Notes: generated from the sequence alone by a model not told the origin. A stretch of 64,000 nt of DNA from Candidatus Pelagibacter sp. (GCA_028097645.1 JAOHEU010000002.1:3644-67643), one strand, 5' to 3'. Shown: positions 1 to 9,875, counted from the first letter of the stretch. Numbers and translations are program-made.

Positions 1-218
1 CTAATACTTTTTTAGCTTTAGTAAAAGATACTCCATTAATCTTTGTAGTAGGGTTATTAGAGTTAGTCGGAATGTTAAACTTAGCAAAAACAAATCCTAA
101 ATGGCTTGGTTTTTCTATGGAAGGATATGTATTTGCTGGAATAATATTCTGGATTATTTGCTACAGTATGAGTAAATATAGTCAAAAATTAGAATTAAAA
201 TTTAAAACAGATAGATAA
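1..218 (+). CDS. Polar amino-acid ABC transporter permease, C-terminal fragment
   Basis: This is the tail of a gene that begins before the window; the reading frame is open from base 3 to the TAA at 216-218 (about 71 residues). The visible part contains a segment LVKDTPLIFVVGLLEL, typical of the last cytoplasmic loop and helix of HisM/AapM-family permeases, followed by one more hydrophobic helix and a short basic tail. It lies 3 nt before the ATPase gene, so the two are cotranscribed and form an inner-membrane amino-acid importer. The AapM/general L-amino-acid assignment is inferred from family and partner; the substrate cannot be read from this fragment. Confidence 0.8.
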   Translation, partial: NTFLALVKDTPLIFVVGLLELVGMLNLAKTNPKWLGFSMEGYVFAGIIFWIICYSMSKYSQKLELKFKTDR

Positions 219-221
219 ATT

Positions 222-956
222 ATGTCAGATTCAATTATTCAAATTAAAGATGTAAACAAATGGTATGGCGACTTTCAAGTTCTTAAAGATATTAATCTTG
301 AAGTTAAAGCTAAAGAAAAAATTGTTGTTTGTGGACCTTCAGGATCTGGTAAATCTACGTTAATTAGATGCATCAATAGATTGGAAGAACATCAAGAAGG
401 AAACATAGTTGTTGATGGCACAGAAATTTCAGAAGATACTAAAAATATTGAACAAGTAAGAGCTGAAGTTGGAATGGTATTTCAACAATTTAATTTATTT
501 CCACACTTATCAATTATTGATAACTGCACGCTTGCACCTATTTGGGTTAAAAAAATGCCAAAGAAAGATGCGGAAGAATTAGCACTTAAACACTTAGAAA
601 GAGTTCAAATTTTAGATCAAGCTCAAAAATTCCCAGGTCAATTGTCTGGTGGACAACAACAAAGGGTAGCTATTGCAAGAGCTCTATGTATGGAACCTAA
701 AATAATGTTATTTGATGAACCTACTTCTGCATTAGATCCAGAAATGATTAAAGAAGTGCTTGATGTAATGGTTAATTTAGCAAAAGAAGGTATGACAATG
801 ATAGTTGTTACTCATGAAATGGGTTTTGCTAAAGAAGTTGCTGATAGCATGATATTTATGGACGAAGGAAAGATAGTAGAGAAGGCGGATACAAAAGAAT
901 TCTTTGCTAACCCTAAGAGTGATAGAACTAAGCTATTTTTAAGTCAAATTTTATAA
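222..956 (+). CDS. aapP: Amino-acid ABC transporter ATP-binding protein (AapP/GlnQ family)
   Basis: Cytoplasmic ATPase that powers uptake of polar or general L-amino acids together with the permease ending just upstream. Residues 38-46 are the Walker [10 protein letters not shown], the Q-loop is near 88-90, the ABC signature LSGGQQQR lies at 141-148, Walker B IMLFDE at 161-166 and the H-loop histidine near 198. Length 244 aa is normal for this family. The wording of the N-terminal half (INKWYG-like start, QQFNLFPH) is typical of the GlnQ/HisP/AapP group. The ATPase role is certain; the AapP name, rather than another polar amino-acid ATPase, is inferred. Confidence 0.88.
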   Translation: MSDSIIQIKDVNKWYGDFQVLKDINLEVKAKEKIVVCGPSGSGKSTLIRCINRLEEHQEGNIVVDGTEISEDTKNIEQVRAEVGMVFQQFNLFPHLSIIDNCTLAPIWVKKMPKKDAEELALKHLERVQILDQAQKFPGQLSGGQQQRVAIARALCMEPKIMLFDEPTSALDPEMIKEVLDVMVNLAKEGMTMIVVTHEMGFAKEVADSMIFMDEGKIVEKADTKEFFANPKSDRTKLFLSQIL

Positions 957-1132
957 AAAAACTTAAATTTAGATGCATTATAAATAAGATTTTGCAAACC
1001 TATTATGAGTTTTTTTAAAAGAACTTATGCTTGACAGGTTTTAAATTTTCCAACTTTTACCTAAAAATATATAAATTTTTTTATTGCAGTAACATTAATA
1101 AATTTGTTCAATATGATTTTAAAATTTAATTA

Positions 1133-1139
1133 AGAGGGG
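1133..1139 (+). promoter_or_regulatory. Strong ribosome binding site of the XRE regulator gene
   Basis: AGAGGGG lies 5 nt before the ATG at 1145. It is an unusually strong Shine-Dalgarno sequence for this window, where most genes have weak or no visible ones, and it fixes the start of the regulator. Confidence 0.6.
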
Positions 1140-1144
1140 TCTTA

Positions 1145-1516
1145 ATGGAAGATAATTTCAACAAACACTTAGGTAATAAACTTAAGCTAAGAAGATTAGC
1201 TTTAGGTTTAACACAAACTAAAGTGGCAAAAGCAATTAACGTTACATTTCAACAAATTCAAAAATATGAAAAAGGCACTAATGGTGTTAGTTCAATTAGA
1301 TTACTTCAGTTATCTAATTATTTAAAAGTACCAATTAATTATTTCTTTGAAGATTTTTCAGAATATTTAATTAACTTAGAAAAATCACAAGAAGGTCACA
1401 TGAATGTTAATTATAATTTTTTAACAAAGCTATATTCAGAACTTAGTGCTGATCAAAAGTTAAAATTTAACAAATCTCTACAAATTTCAGGAACAGTTAT
1501 TTCAAAAGCAGTATAA
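1145..1516 (+). CDS. XRE-family helix-turn-helix transcriptional regulator
   Basis: Small DNA-binding protein of 123 aa. Residues about 12-66 form a Cro/C1-type HTH (LRRLALGLTQTKVAKAIN...QIQKYEKGTNGVSS), the variant common in single-copy alphaproteobacterial XRE regulators. The C-terminal half (about 67-123) has no recognised domain and is probably for dimerisation or ligand sensing. It stands alone, 188 bp after the amino-acid transporter gene and convergent with the two tRNA genes. There is no adjacent toxin, phage or restriction gene to suggest a defence role. Its targets cannot be deduced from the sequence. Confidence 0.85.
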   Translation: MEDNFNKHLGNKLKLRRLALGLTQTKVAKAINVTFQQIQKYEKGTNGVSSIRLLQLSNYLKVPINYFFEDFSEYLINLEKSQEGHMNVNYNFLTKLYSELSADQKLKFNKSLQISGTVISKAV

Positions 1517-1600
1517 TTTTATTTAAGACCCTAAAAATTAAACTTTATAAGATCTGAAATCTTCAACATTTTTTTAAGAAAATTATTTAGGAATGATTTT

Positions 1601-1676
1601 TGGCTCCTCGGGCAGGACTCGAACCTGCGACCAATTGATTAACAGTCAACTGCTCTACCAACTGAGCTACCGAGGA
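1601..1676 (-). tRNA. tRNA-Asn (GTT)
   Basis: Reading the minus strand gives a complete cloverleaf of 76 nt: acceptor TCCTCGG paired with CCGAGGA, D-arm AGCTCAGTTGGTAGAGCA, anticodon loop CTGTTAA (GTT, Asn), T-arm with GGTTCGAGTCC, discriminator G and an encoded CCA. It follows tRNA-Cys by 50 nt on the same strand, so the two are probably one transcript. Confidence 0.97.
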
Positions 1677-1726
1677 ATGTAAAAAACTCAACTTACTTTT
1701 TTTTAGAACTAAAACAAGATTTTTTT

Positions 1727-1800
1727 TGGAGGCAACGCCCGGAATCGAACCGGGATACAAGGATTTGCAATCCTCTGCGTAACCATTCCGCCACGTTGCC
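1727..1800 (-). tRNA. tRNA-Cys (GCA)
   Basis: Minus-strand cloverleaf of 74 nt: acceptor GGCAACG/CGTTGCC, anticodon loop TTGCAAA (GCA, Cys), T-loop GGTTCGATTCC, the U73 discriminator expected for tRNA-Cys, and an encoded CCA. It is upstream of tRNA-Asn on the same strand and divergent from valS. Confidence 0.97.
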
Positions 1801-1870
1801 ATCTTGTTTTGACTAATAGCTTCAGATGCCTTTTTATATTAAATATTTCTCATTAGTCTATTAAATAACG

Positions 1871-1898
1871 ATCTAAATTGATTATTGTTAATTTAGAT
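1871..1898. repeat. Perfect 9-bp inverted repeat upstream of valS
   Basis: ATCTAAATT at 1871-1879 and AATTTAGAT at 1890-1898 are exact reverse complements separated by 10 nt. The element lies in the 123-bp gap between the divergent tRNA-Cys and valS, and overlaps the -35 region of the plausible valS promoter. It could be an operator for a dimeric regulator or part of a hairpin; in such A+T-rich DNA chance is possible. Confidence 0.4.
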
Positions 1899-1912
1899 TA
1901 TTAAATTATAAA
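1885..1912 (+). promoter_or_regulatory. Candidate valS promoter
   Basis: TTGTTA (1885-1890) and TATAAA (1907-1912) are separated by 16 nt and resemble -35 and -10 boxes. Transcription would then start about 5 nt before the valS ATG at 1924, giving an almost leaderless mRNA; no Shine-Dalgarno sequence is visible before that ATG. This is prediction only. Confidence 0.35.
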
Positions 1913-1923
1913 CTTTAAACACC

Positions 1924-4551
1924 ATGAGTAGTGATAAATATATACATTCTGATGTTGAAGATAGGATCTATTCTTATTGGGAAAAAAATGAACTTTTTAA
2001 ACCCAAAGAAAACTTAAAAAAATTTTCTATCGTAATACCCCCACCGAATGTAACTGGCAGTCTTCACATGGGCCACGCATTAAATAATTCTATTCAAGAT
2101 TTATTAGTTCGTTATCATCGAATGAATAATTATGAAACTTTATGGCAACCTGGAACAGATCATGCTGGTATTGCCACTCAAGCTTTAGTTGAGAGAAAAC
2201 TAACAGCTGAAAAGATTGATAAAAATGAAATTGGAAGAGAAAAATTTATTGAAAAAGTTTGGGAATGGAAAGAGCAATATGGTGATATTATTATTAATCA
2301 GTTAAAAAAACTTGGATGTTCCTGTGATTGGTCACGTAATGCCTTCACAATGGATGAAAATCTATCTAAATCTGTAATCAAGGTATTTGTGGATCTTTAT
2401 AATAAAGATTTAATTTATAAAGATAAGAAACTTGTGAACTGGGACACAGTTTTAAAAACTGCAATTTCTGATCTTGAAGTAGATCAAAGAGAGGTAAATT
2501 CAAAAATTTATTACATTAAATACCCAATAGATGGGACTGATGAGTTTATATCTATAGCAACTACTAGACCTGAAACAATGTTGGGAGATACTGCAATTGC
2601 TGTAAATCCAAAAGATGAAAGATTTAAAGATTTTGTTGGTAAAGTTGTAACGATACCAATTGTTGGAAGAAAAATTAAAATTATAGAAGACGATTATGCT
2701 GATCCTGAACAAGGGACAGGAGCGTTAAAGATTACTCCAGCACATGATTTTAATGACTATGATGTTGGACAAAGAAACAATCTTGAGATTATTAATATTT
2801 TTACAGAAGCTGGTAAAATCAATGAAAATGCACCTAAAGATTATATTGGTCTTGATAGATTTGAAGCAAGAAAGAAGATTTTAAAAGAACTTAAGGAAAA
2901 AGAATTTTTTGTAAAAGAAGAAAACATTAAAAATAAAGTTCCTTATGGAGATAGATCTAATTCAATTATTGAGCCATTTTTAACTGAACAATGGTTTGCA
3001 GATGCAGAAAAATTATCTGTTAAAGCAAAAGAAGTTGTTAATTCAAAAAAAACAAATTTCTTTCCTGAAAACTGGTCAAAGACTTATTTTCAATGGATGA
3101 ATAATATAGAACCGTGGTGTATCTCAAGACAACTTTGGTGGGGTCACCAAATCCCTGCTTGGTACGGTCCAGATAAAAAAATCTTTGTAGCTTACAATGA
3201 AGAAGAAGCAAAAAAGTTAGCAAATAAACATTATGGTAAAGATGAAAAATTAATCAGAGATTCAGATGTATTAGATACTTGGTTTTCATCTGGTCTTTGG
3301 CCATTTGCAACTTTAGGCTGGCCTGATGATAAAAATTATGTCGAAAAATTTTATCCAACATCTGTTTTAGTTACAGGTTTTGACATTATCTTTTTTTGGG
3401 TTGCAAGAATGATTATGTTTGGCACAGAGTTTTTAAACAAAGAACCATTTAAAGATATTTATGTTCATGCATTAGTAAGAGATGAGAAGGGACAAAAAAT
3501 GTCAAAATCAAAAGGAAATGTAATTGATCCTTTAGATTTAATAGAAAAATACAGTGCTGATGCATTAAGATTTACTCTTCTTTCAATGGCATCTCCTGGT
3601 ACAGATGTAAAACTTTCTGAAGATAGGGTTAAAGGATATAGAAATTTCCTTAATAAACTTTGGAATGCTAATAATTTTTTAATCACTAATGAATGTGATT
3701 TTTCTGATATTGATAAAGTTCCAAATTTATCAGTTAATATTAATAAGTGGATATATACTGAGTTAATTGAAGCTAAGTCAAAAATTGAAAAAAACTTAGA
3801 AGATTACAGATTTGATGAGGCTGCAAAAAACGCTTATCAATTTGCTTGGCACTCTTATTGTGACTGGTATTTAGAATTATCAAAAACAATATTGTTTTCA
3901 GATAATGAAGAGGCAAAAACTGAGGTTAGAAAAGTTTCAAGTTATGTATTCAAGCAAATTTTGATTTTATTACATCCATTTATACCTTTTGTTACAGAAG
4001 AAATTTGGCTTAACAATAAATTTGATAAGTCAGGTAAAGATTTTTTAATGCATGCTAATTGGCCAACTGGCGAGATTAATAAAGACTCTAGTACTGAACA
4101 AGTTGAGAATATCATAAGCATCATATCTGAAATTAGATCATTTAAAAATGAGCTAAATGTAAGTCCTGGTTCATTTATAGATATGTCTATTAATAATATT
4201 AATGATGATCAGAAAGATTTTATTAAGAATAATGAAATTATTCTTAAAAAATTAGGAAGAATAAACAATATTCTTAATGATGATCTGGATAAACCAGCAG
4301 CAACTATGGTTGTTTCAGGGGATTTGTTTAAAATCTATTTTGACAAAGATGTTGATTTAAAACTTATTAAAGAAAACTTAACTATCAAACAAAATAGAAT
4401 TCAAGACGAAATGAACAAGATATCTCAAAGATTAGAAAATAAAAGTTTTGTTGATAGAGCACCAAAAGAGATTGTTGAACAGGAAAAAACTAATTATAAT
4501 AATTTAAAGAATGATATTGATAAAATATCAGTAACAATAAAGGGTATATAA
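1924..4551 (+). CDS. valS: Valyl-tRNA synthetase
   Basis: Class I aminoacyl-tRNA synthetase charging tRNA-Val in the cytoplasm. The HIGH-type motif HMGH is at residues 48-51 within [15 protein letters not shown], and the KMSKS loop at 525-529. The long insertion between them is the CP1 editing domain, with the [13 protein letters not shown] signature. The C-terminal ~70 residues are charged and helical, the usual ValS coiled-coil arm. Length 875 aa is in the normal range. It has no visible ribosome site, and its stop codon shares one base with the ilvD start. Confidence 0.97.
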   Translation: MSSDKYIHSDVEDRIYSYWEKNELFKPKENLKKFSIVIPPPNVTGSLHMGHALNNSIQDLLVRYHRMNNYETLWQPGTDHAGIATQALVERKLTAEKIDKNEIGREKFIEKVWEWKEQYGDIIINQLKKLGCSCDWSRNAFTMDENLSKSVIKVFVDLYNKDLIYKDKKLVNWDTVLKTAISDLEVDQREVNSKIYYIKYPIDGTDEFISIATTRPETMLGDTAIAVNPKDERFKDFVGKVVTIPIVGRKIKIIEDDYADPEQGTGALKITPAHDFNDYDVGQRNNLEIINIFTEAGKINENAPKDYIGLDRFEARKKILKELKEKEFFVKEENIKNKVPYGDRSNSIIEPFLTEQWFADAEKLSVKAKEVVNSKKTNFFPENWSKTYFQWMNNIEPWCISRQLWWGHQIPAWYGPDKKIFVAYNEEEAKKLANKHYGKDEKLIRDSDVLDTWFSSGLWPFATLGWPDDKNYVEKFYPTSVLVTGFDIIFFWVARMIMFGTEFLNKEPFKDIYVHALVRDEKGQKMSKSKGNVIDPLDLIEKYSADALRFTLLSMASPGTDVKLSEDRVKGYRNFLNKLWNANNFLITNECDFSDIDKVPNLSVNINKWIYTELIEAKSKIEKNLEDYRFDEAAKNAYQFAWHSYCDWYLELSKTILFSDNEEAKTEVRKVSSYVFKQILILLHPFIPFVTEEIWLNNKFDKSGKDFLMHANWPTGEINKDSSTEQVENIISIISEIRSFKNELNVSPGSFIDMSINNINDDQKDFIKNNEIILKKLGRINNILNDDLDKPAATMVVSGDLFKIYFDKDVDLKLIKENLTIKQNRIQDEMNKISQRLENKSFVDRAPKEIVEQEKTNYNNLKNDIDKISVTIKGI

Positions 4552-6269
4552 TGGCAAAATTTAACAAAAAGAAACTTCCAAGCAGACACACATCATTAGG
4601 TGCAGACAGAGCTCCTCACAGATCATTTTATTATGCAATGGGTGAAACTGAGAAAGATGTGGCAAAACCTTTTGTAGGGGTTGTATCGACTTGGAATGAA
4701 GCAGCACCTTGTAATATTGCCCTTATGAGACAAGCTCAATCTGTTAAAAAAGGTGTAAGAGCTAATGGTGGAACCCCAAGAGAATTTTGTACAATTACAG
4801 TTACTGATGGTATTGCAATGGGTCATGAAGGAATGAAATCTTCATTAATTTCAAGAGAAGTAATAGCAGACTCAGCTGAGCTTACGGTTAGAGGCCATTG
4901 TTATGATGCATTAGTTGGTATTGCAGGATGTGATAAATCATTGCCCGGTTTAATGATGTCTATGGTTAGATTAAATGTTCCAAGTGTTTTTATTTATGGA
5001 GGATCAATTCTTCCAGGAAGATACAAAGGTAAAGATGTAACTGTTGTTGATGTATTTGAAGCTGTTGGAAAACATTCATCAGGTCAAATGTCTGCAGCCG
5101 AACTTAGAAAATTAGAATTAGTTGCTTGTCCTAGTGCAGGTGCTTGCGGAGGTCAATTTACAGCAAACACAATGGCCTGTGTGTCTGAAGCTATTGGTTT
5201 AGCATTACCTTATTCAGCAGGAACTCCAGCTCCTTATGAAGAAAGAGATAAGTATGCCAAAGCAAGTGGTAAAACTGTTATGGATCTATTAAAGAAAAAA
5301 ATTAAACCAAGAGATATTGTAACTAAAAAAGCTTTAGAAAATGCTGCAACAATAGTTGCTGCTACAGGTGGATCAACTAATGCTGCTTTACATTTACCGG
5401 CGATTGCAAATGAAGCTGGGATTAAATTTGATTTAATGGATGTTGCTAAAATTTTTAAAAAAACTCCTTACCTTGCTGATTTAAAACCAGGTGGAAAATA
5501 TGTTGCAAAAGATATGTGGTTAGCAGGTGGTGTTCCAATGTTACTTAAAACTTTATACGATGGTGGTTTTATTCATGGTGATTGTATGACGGTTACAGGA
5601 AAAACTATGAAGGAAAATTTAAAAAATATCAAATTTAATCCTAAGCAAAAAGTTTTAAGAAAATATGATAATCCATTATCTCCAGATGGAGGTGTTGTAG
5701 GTTTAAAAGGAAATTTAGCTCCAGATGGAGGTATTGTTAAAATTGCAGGACTTAAAAAATTACAATTTACTGGAAAAGCAAGATGTTTTGATAATGAAGA
5801 AGCAGCAATGGCAGCTGTACAAAACCGAAAATATAAAGAAGGGGATGTAATCATCATTCGATACGAAGGTCCAGTTGGAGGACCAGGCATGAGAGAAATG
5901 TTATCTACTACTGGTGCAATTTATGGACAAGGTATGGGTGAGAAAGTTGCCCTTATAACTGATGGAAGGTTCTCTGGAGCTACTAGAGGCTTTTGTGTAG
6001 GTCACGTAGGCCCTGAGGCCGCCCTAGGAGGTCCTTTAGCTCTTTTACGTAATGGAGACGTCATTGATATTGACGCTAAAAAGGGCACTATCAATGTAAG
6101 ACTTTCTAAAAATGAATTAGCTGCAAGAAAAAGAAAATGGAAAGCAAGAAAATCAGATTTTGGTTCAGGTACTTTATGGAAGTATGCACAAACAGTAGGA
6201 CCTGCTTATTTAGGAGCACCAACTCACCCAGGTAAGAAAAAAGAAGTTAAGGATTATTCAGAAATTTAA
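4551..6269 (+). CDS. ilvD: Dihydroxy-acid dehydratase
   Basis: Dehydrates 2,3-dihydroxy-isovalerate and -methylvalerate to the keto acids for valine, leucine and isoleucine. At 572 aa it is full length. Cys54, Cys127 (GCDKSLPG) and Cys199 (in CPSAGACGG, 193-201) are the expected Fe-S cluster ligands. The C-terminal half has the [12 protein letters not shown] and [10 protein letters not shown] motifs of the IlvD/Edd family. It overlaps valS by one base (TAATG) and the next gene by one base, implying translational coupling. Pairing valine synthesis with valyl-tRNA synthetase in one transcript is functionally sensible. Confidence 0.96.
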   Translation: MAKFNKKKLPSRHTSLGADRAPHRSFYYAMGETEKDVAKPFVGVVSTWNEAAPCNIALMRQAQSVKKGVRANGGTPREFCTITVTDGIAMGHEGMKSSLISREVIADSAELTVRGHCYDALVGIAGCDKSLPGLMMSMVRLNVPSVFIYGGSILPGRYKGKDVTVVDVFEAVGKHSSGQMSAAELRKLELVACPSAGACGGQFTANTMACVSEAIGLALPYSAGTPAPYEERDKYAKASGKTVMDLLKKKIKPRDIVTKKALENAATIVAATGGSTNAALHLPAIANEAGIKFDLMDVAKIFKKTPYLADLKPGGKYVAKDMWLAGGVPMLLKTLYDGGFIHGDCMTVTGKTMKENLKNIKFNPKQKVLRKYDNPLSPDGGVVGLKGNLAPDGGIVKIAGLKKLQFTGKARCFDNEEAAMAAVQNRKYKEGDVIIIRYEGPVGGPGMREMLSTTGAIYGQGMGEKVALITDGRFSGATRGFCVGHVGPEAALGGPLALLRNGDVIDIDAKKGTINVRLSKNELAARKRKWKARKSDFGSGTLWKYAQTVGPAYLGAPTHPGKKKEVKDYSEI

Positions 6270-7474
6270 TGAAAATTCGTCCAGTCATTTTATGTGGTGG
6301 ATCTGGAACACGTCTTTGGGCTAATTCAAAAAATCATCAAGCAAAACAATTTATTGATTTTGGCAATTGGACTTTATTGGATAAAACTTTGGAAAGAACT
6401 AAAGCATCTATTTATGATGCACCAATAATAAGCACTAATAAAAAATATCTTAAAGAAGTTAGAAAACACCTTAAGAAAAATAAGATCAAAAAATACAAAA
6501 TAGTTTTAGAACCTGCAAAAAGAAATACGGCTCCAGCTATTTTAAGTACTGCCTTAATTAAAGATATCCCAAATGATCAGCCATTGATGTTTTTTACAGC
6601 CGATCATTTAATTGAAAAGATGAATATTTTTAATAAAGCAATTAATAAAAATAGCTCAAATTTAACAGATCAAAATATCTTTATATTTGGTATCAAACCA
6701 ACTGCTCCATCTAGTGAATATGGATACTTTTTAACTAAAAAAATTAAAGGAAACATTAATAAAGTAACTAAATTTATTGAAAAACCAAAAGAAGTAAAAG
6801 CAAAACAAATTATAAAGAAAAAAGGTTATTGGAATTCTGGAATGTTTTTCCTTAGAAAAGATTCAATCATCAATAACTTTAAAAAAAATCAACCAATAAT
6901 TTACAAAAACTGTTTTGAAGCAGTTAAAAAAGCTAAATTAAAATCTAATACTTATTATTTAAATAAAACATCATTTGAAAAAGCAACTGCTAAATCATTT
7001 GATTATGCAATATTAGAAAAAACAAAACAAATTAATGCTATCAAATTAGATATTCCATGGTCAGACCTTGGTAGTTGGAAAGAAATCTTAAGGATGTATG
7101 ACAAAAACAAAAGTAAATATGTTAAGAAAAAAAATGTTTATTACCGACCATGGGGTAGATATACGAACTTATTTGAGGGAAAGGAGTTCTTAATTAAAGA
7201 ATTATTTGTAAAACCCAAAGGCATATTAAGTTTACAAAAACATCATCATAGAGCCGAACACTGGTTAGTCACTCAAGGGAATGCAAAAATAACTTTAAAC
7301 AAGGATAATTTTACAAAGAAACCTAATGAACATATTTTTATCCCCTTAAAAGCTATTCATAGAATTCAAAATCCTGGGAAAAAACCAGTAAAAATAATGG
7401 AAGCTCAAGTGGGTTCAATTCTTAAAGAAACAGACATCATTAGATATCAAGATGTTTATGGAAGAGTTAAGTAA
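6269..7474 (+). CDS. manC: Mannose-1-phosphate guanylyltransferase / mannose-6-phosphate isomerase
   Basis: Makes GDP-mannose for surface polysaccharides. Residues 10-28 hold the nucleotidyltransferase signature GGSGTRLW plus the downstream KQF; FIEKP appears near residue 170 and a WNSGMF motif follows. Residues about 290-395 are a cupin domain with HHHRAEHW, the type II phosphomannose isomerase signature, so both halves of the bifunctional ManC/AlgA enzyme are present. At 401 aa it is clearly shorter than the usual ~470 aa. It is coupled to ilvD by a 1-nt overlap and directly followed by phoR. Confidence 0.9.
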   Translation: MKIRPVILCGGSGTRLWANSKNHQAKQFIDFGNWTLLDKTLERTKASIYDAPIISTNKKYLKEVRKHLKKNKIKKYKIVLEPAKRNTAPAILSTALIKDIPNDQPLMFFTADHLIEKMNIFNKAINKNSSNLTDQNIFIFGIKPTAPSSEYGYFLTKKIKGNINKVTKFIEKPKEVKAKQIIKKKGYWNSGMFFLRKDSIINNFKKNQPIIYKNCFEAVKKAKLKSNTYYLNKTSFEKATAKSFDYAILEKTKQINAIKLDIPWSDLGSWKEILRMYDKNKSKYVKKKNVYYRPWGRYTNLFEGKEFLIKELFVKPKGILSLQKHHHRAEHWLVTQGNAKITLNKDNFTKKPNEHIFIPLKAIHRIQNPGKKPVKIMEAQVGSILKETDIIRYQDVYGRVK

Positions 7475-8632
7475 GTGGAACTGTTAACAATAATATTATT
7501 AATTATTATTGGGATATTGACATACCTTCTATTAAAAAAAGAAAGAGTTCTAGGAATAAATACTGAGGATAACAGTCAAGAAGATAAAGTTAAGATTATA
7601 GAAAATAAAGACTACCGTAAAAATATTCACGAATTATTAAATTATATTCCAGAAGGGATTTTAATTTTAGATAAATCTAAAAAGGTAATTTTTACTAACA
7701 ACTCTGCTACAAAATGGTTTCAAACAAAATTAAATGAAAATATTAGTGGATTTTTAAGAAATCCTGATTTGTTAAATTCTATCGATAAAGCTTTTGAAGG
7801 TAAAAACCAAACTGACTTAGAAATCGAAATTAGAAATCAATCTGTCTTTAGACTAAATATTACCATTTACCTTGATAAAGAAAATCTATTCTTTGACGAG
7901 ATATCCTGTTTTTTATTTATAAGAGACTTGACTGAATTTTATAAATTTCAACAACTTAAATCTGACTTTGTTGCAAATGTTTCTCATGAATTAAGAACTC
8001 CACTTCAATCAATTAAGATGGGTCTGGAAACTTTTGAAAATAATAAGGATTTGAATAAAAATGCTGAAGTTAATAATTTGTTACCTGTGATGACATCTCA
8101 ATCTGAAAGGATGGAGAATTTAATAAGAGATTTATTATCTTTGTCTAAAATTGAATTACAAGAACACATAAGACCAACACATGAAATTGATTTAACTGAG
8201 CTGCTTGAATATGTGATTAAAACATATGAAAAAATAGTCAGTAAAAACAATATAAAATTAAACTTTCACAAAATTGATAACTTTAAAATAATTGGTGATA
8301 GAGACAAATTAATAGAGATTTTTACAAACCTCATTGATAATGCCATTAAATATAGTGAGAAAAACAAAGAAGTTACTATTTCATCAAAAAAAGAAGGTGA
8401 TTTAAATATTGTTTCAGTTACAGATCAAGGAATTGGTATACCTAAAGAATTTATTCACAGAATCACTGAACGTTTTTTTACGGTTGATCCGAGTAAAAGT
8501 CGAAGTGTTGGAGGCACTGGTTTGGGGTTAGCTATTGTAAAACATTTAGTATCTCAACATAGGGCAGAAATGGATATTAGTAGCATTGAAAATAAAGGAA
8601 CCACAATTGATATCAAATTTAACGCTTTGTAA
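7475..8632 (+). CDS. phoR: Phosphate-regulon sensor histidine kinase PhoR
   Basis: Membrane-bound kinase expected to control PhoB according to phosphate supply via the Pst transporter. One N-terminal membrane helix (residues 3-21), a PAS-like region (about 50-155), the dimerisation/phosphoacceptor box FVANVSHELRTPLQ with His171, and a HATPase domain ending in GGTGLGLAIVKHL. It starts with GTG immediately after the stop codon of manC (no gap), so its translation probably depends on the upstream genes. Placement just before pstS and the standard PhoR sequence style support the assignment. Its partner phoB lies 5.4 kb downstream at the other end of the pst cluster. Confidence 0.9.
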   Translation: MELLTIILLIIIGILTYLLLKKERVLGINTEDNSQEDKVKIIENKDYRKNIHELLNYIPEGILILDKSKKVIFTNNSATKWFQTKLNENISGFLRNPDLLNSIDKAFEGKNQTDLEIEIRNQSVFRLNITIYLDKENLFFDEISCFLFIRDLTEFYKFQQLKSDFVANVSHELRTPLQSIKMGLETFENNKDLNKNAEVNNLLPVMTSQSERMENLIRDLLSLSKIELQEHIRPTHEIDLTELLEYVIKTYEKIVSKNNIKLNFHKIDNFKIIGDRDKLIEIFTNLIDNAIKYSEKNKEVTISSKKEGDLNIVSVTDQGIGIPKEFIHRITERFFTVDPSKSRSVGGTGLGLAIVKHLVSQHRAEMDISSIENKGTTIDIKFNAL

Positions 8633-8652
8633 TACAACTAAAAAGTTAGTCT

Positions 8653-8686
8653 TTGTAATAAAACTTTAACCTTCCTTTAATAAAAT
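8653..8686 (+). promoter_or_regulatory. Candidate Pho box and promoter of pstS
   Basis: Heptamers TTGTAAT (8653-8659) and CTTTAAC (8664-8670) are spaced by 4 nt, as in PhoB boxes (E. coli consensus CTGTCAT-N4-CTGTCAT); a third, CTTTAAT (8675-8681), continues the 11-nt phase. TAAAAT at 8681-8686, ten bases after the second heptamer, fits a -10 box. The same geometry occurs in front of pstC. PhoB control of pst genes is established in other bacteria; the sites here are inferred. Confidence 0.6.
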
Positions 8687-8742
8687 ATTTAAGAATCAGA
8701 TTTAATTAGTTGCGTATGTTAAATCTAAAAAAAAGGAAAATT

Positions 8743-9771
8743 ATGAATAGATTAATTAATATATTATTGGGATTTCTTTTAATTCTAAGTTTTACAACAA
8801 CAAGTTACTCAAGAGATCAAATTAAAATAGTAGGATCTTCTACTGTTTATCCATATGCAACTGTTGTTGCTGAAAAGTTTGGTAAAAGTGGAAAATTCAA
8901 AACACCTGTTATTGAAAGCACTGGAACTGGGGGTGGAATGAAACTATTTTGTGCTGGTGTTGGTGCAAATCATCCAGATGTCACTAATGCTTCAAGAGCA
9001 ATTAAGCCAAAAGAAAAAACATTATGCGAAAAAAATGGTGTGACTGATATTATTGAAATAGTAGTCGGCAATGATGGTATTTCTTTTGCTCATGCAGTTA
9101 GCGCTCCAGACGCTAATTTTACAAAAGAACAACTTTGGAGAGCTTTAGCAGCTAAAGTAGATGTTGATGGTCAGCTTGTAGACAATCCTTATAAGAATTG
9201 GACTGATATTGATTCAAATCTTCCTAATAAAAAAATTGAAATTTTAATTGCTCCCCCTACATCAGGTACTAGAGATGCTTGGAATTCTTTAGTAATGGTT
9301 AAAGGTTGTACAAAAACTGCTAAATCACTTCATGAGACTACAGGTAAAAATGTTAAAAAAGAATGTGCTAAAATTCGAGAGGATGGTTATGCGGTTGAAG
9401 CAGGGGAAAATGATACTTTAATAATTCAAAAACTATCATCAAATCCTGATGCTTTTGGCTTTTTTGGATATAGTTATCTTGTAGCTAACAAAGATAAAAT
9501 TAAAGCTTCTTCAATTGATGGTGTTCAGCCATCTTTAGAGGGTATTCAGGATTATTCATATCCAATAGCAAGACCTTTATTCTTTTATGTAAAGAAAGCA
9601 CATATTGGTGTAATTCCTGGAATTCAAGAATTTCTTAAGGAGTTCACATCTAAAAAAGCTATGAGTAATAGAGGATATTTGGCAAAGATAGGATTAGTCC
9701 CATTGGCTTCTGACAAATATAAAATAACTAGAACAGCAGCTTTAGATTTAAAGACAATAAGCATTAAATAG
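8743..9771 (+). CDS. pstS: Phosphate ABC transporter periplasmic binding protein
   Basis: High-affinity phosphate-binding protein delivering phosphate to PstCA. I choose the ATG at 8743 because AAGGA at 8733-8737 precedes it properly and it gives a clean signal peptide (about residues 1-23); in-frame TTG 8710 and ATG 8716 further upstream are less likely. The mature protein (342 aa precursor) shows the phosphate-binding segments GSSTVYP at 31-37, a glycine-rich STGTGGGM, and PTSGTRDAW. A Pho-box promoter lies upstream and an intrinsic terminator just downstream, fitting the need for far more PstS than membrane subunits. Confidence 0.95.
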   Translation: MNRLINILLGFLLILSFTTTSYSRDQIKIVGSSTVYPYATVVAEKFGKSGKFKTPVIESTGTGGGMKLFCAGVGANHPDVTNASRAIKPKEKTLCEKNGVTDIIEIVVGNDGISFAHAVSAPDANFTKEQLWRALAAKVDVDGQLVDNPYKNWTDIDSNLPNKKIEILIAPPTSGTRDAWNSLVMVKGCTKTAKSLHETTGKNVKKECAKIREDGYAVEAGENDTLIIQKLSSNPDAFGFFGYSYLVANKDKIKASSIDGVQPSLEGIQDYSYPIARPLFFYVKKAHIGVIPGIQEFLKEFTSKKAMSNRGYLAKIGLVPLASDKYKITRTAALDLKTISIK

Positions 9772-9794
9772 ATTTAGACTTATCCACAGAAAAA

Positions 9795-9820
9795 GGCCAG
9801 CTTTTGCTGGTCTTTTTTTT
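9795..9820 (+). terminator. Intrinsic terminator/attenuator after pstS
   Basis: GGCCAGC (9795-9801), loop TTTT, GCTGGTC (9806-9812) form a 7-bp stem with one G-U pair, followed by eight T (9813-9820). This is the clearest rho-independent terminator in the window. It separates pstS from pstC and would limit readthrough into the permease genes. Confidence 0.88.
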
Positions 9821-9841
9821 AAATACAATCAACAAGTTAGT

Positions 9842-9875
9842 TTGTAACAATTTTGTAACAATTACGCGGTATCAG
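9842..9875 (+). promoter_or_regulatory. Candidate Pho box and promoter of pstC
   Basis: An exact tandem repeat TTTGTAACAAT (9841-9851, 9852-9862) yields heptamers TTGTAAC spaced by 4 nt, the PhoB-box layout; TTGTAAC shares the TGT-A core with CTGTCAT. TATCAG at 9870-9875 lies ten bases after the second heptamer, exactly as at pstS. A start about 9882 would leave a leader of roughly 2 nt before the pstC ATG at 9884. Confidence 0.65.

Noticed and set aside
1031..1060. TTGACA as a -35 box for the XRE gene
   Set aside because: No convincing -10 box lies at 16-18 nt; TTTTAC is too weak to call.
957..1144. 188-bp gap between the transporter and XRE genes as a riboswitch or small RNA
   Set aside because: Apart from the ribosome site I see no strong stems or known RNA motif.
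1549..1563. Hairpin AAGAT-CTGAA-ATCTT after the XRE gene as a terminator
   Set aside because: The stem is only 5 bp, A+T-rich, and the T-run is displaced.
1587..1802. Minus-strand open frame of 71 codons
   Set aside because: It runs straight through tRNA-Cys and tRNA-Asn and has no independent support.
8710..8742. Earlier starts for pstS (TTG 8710, ATG 8716)
   Set aside because: ATG 8743 has a good ribosome site and gives a standard signal peptide.
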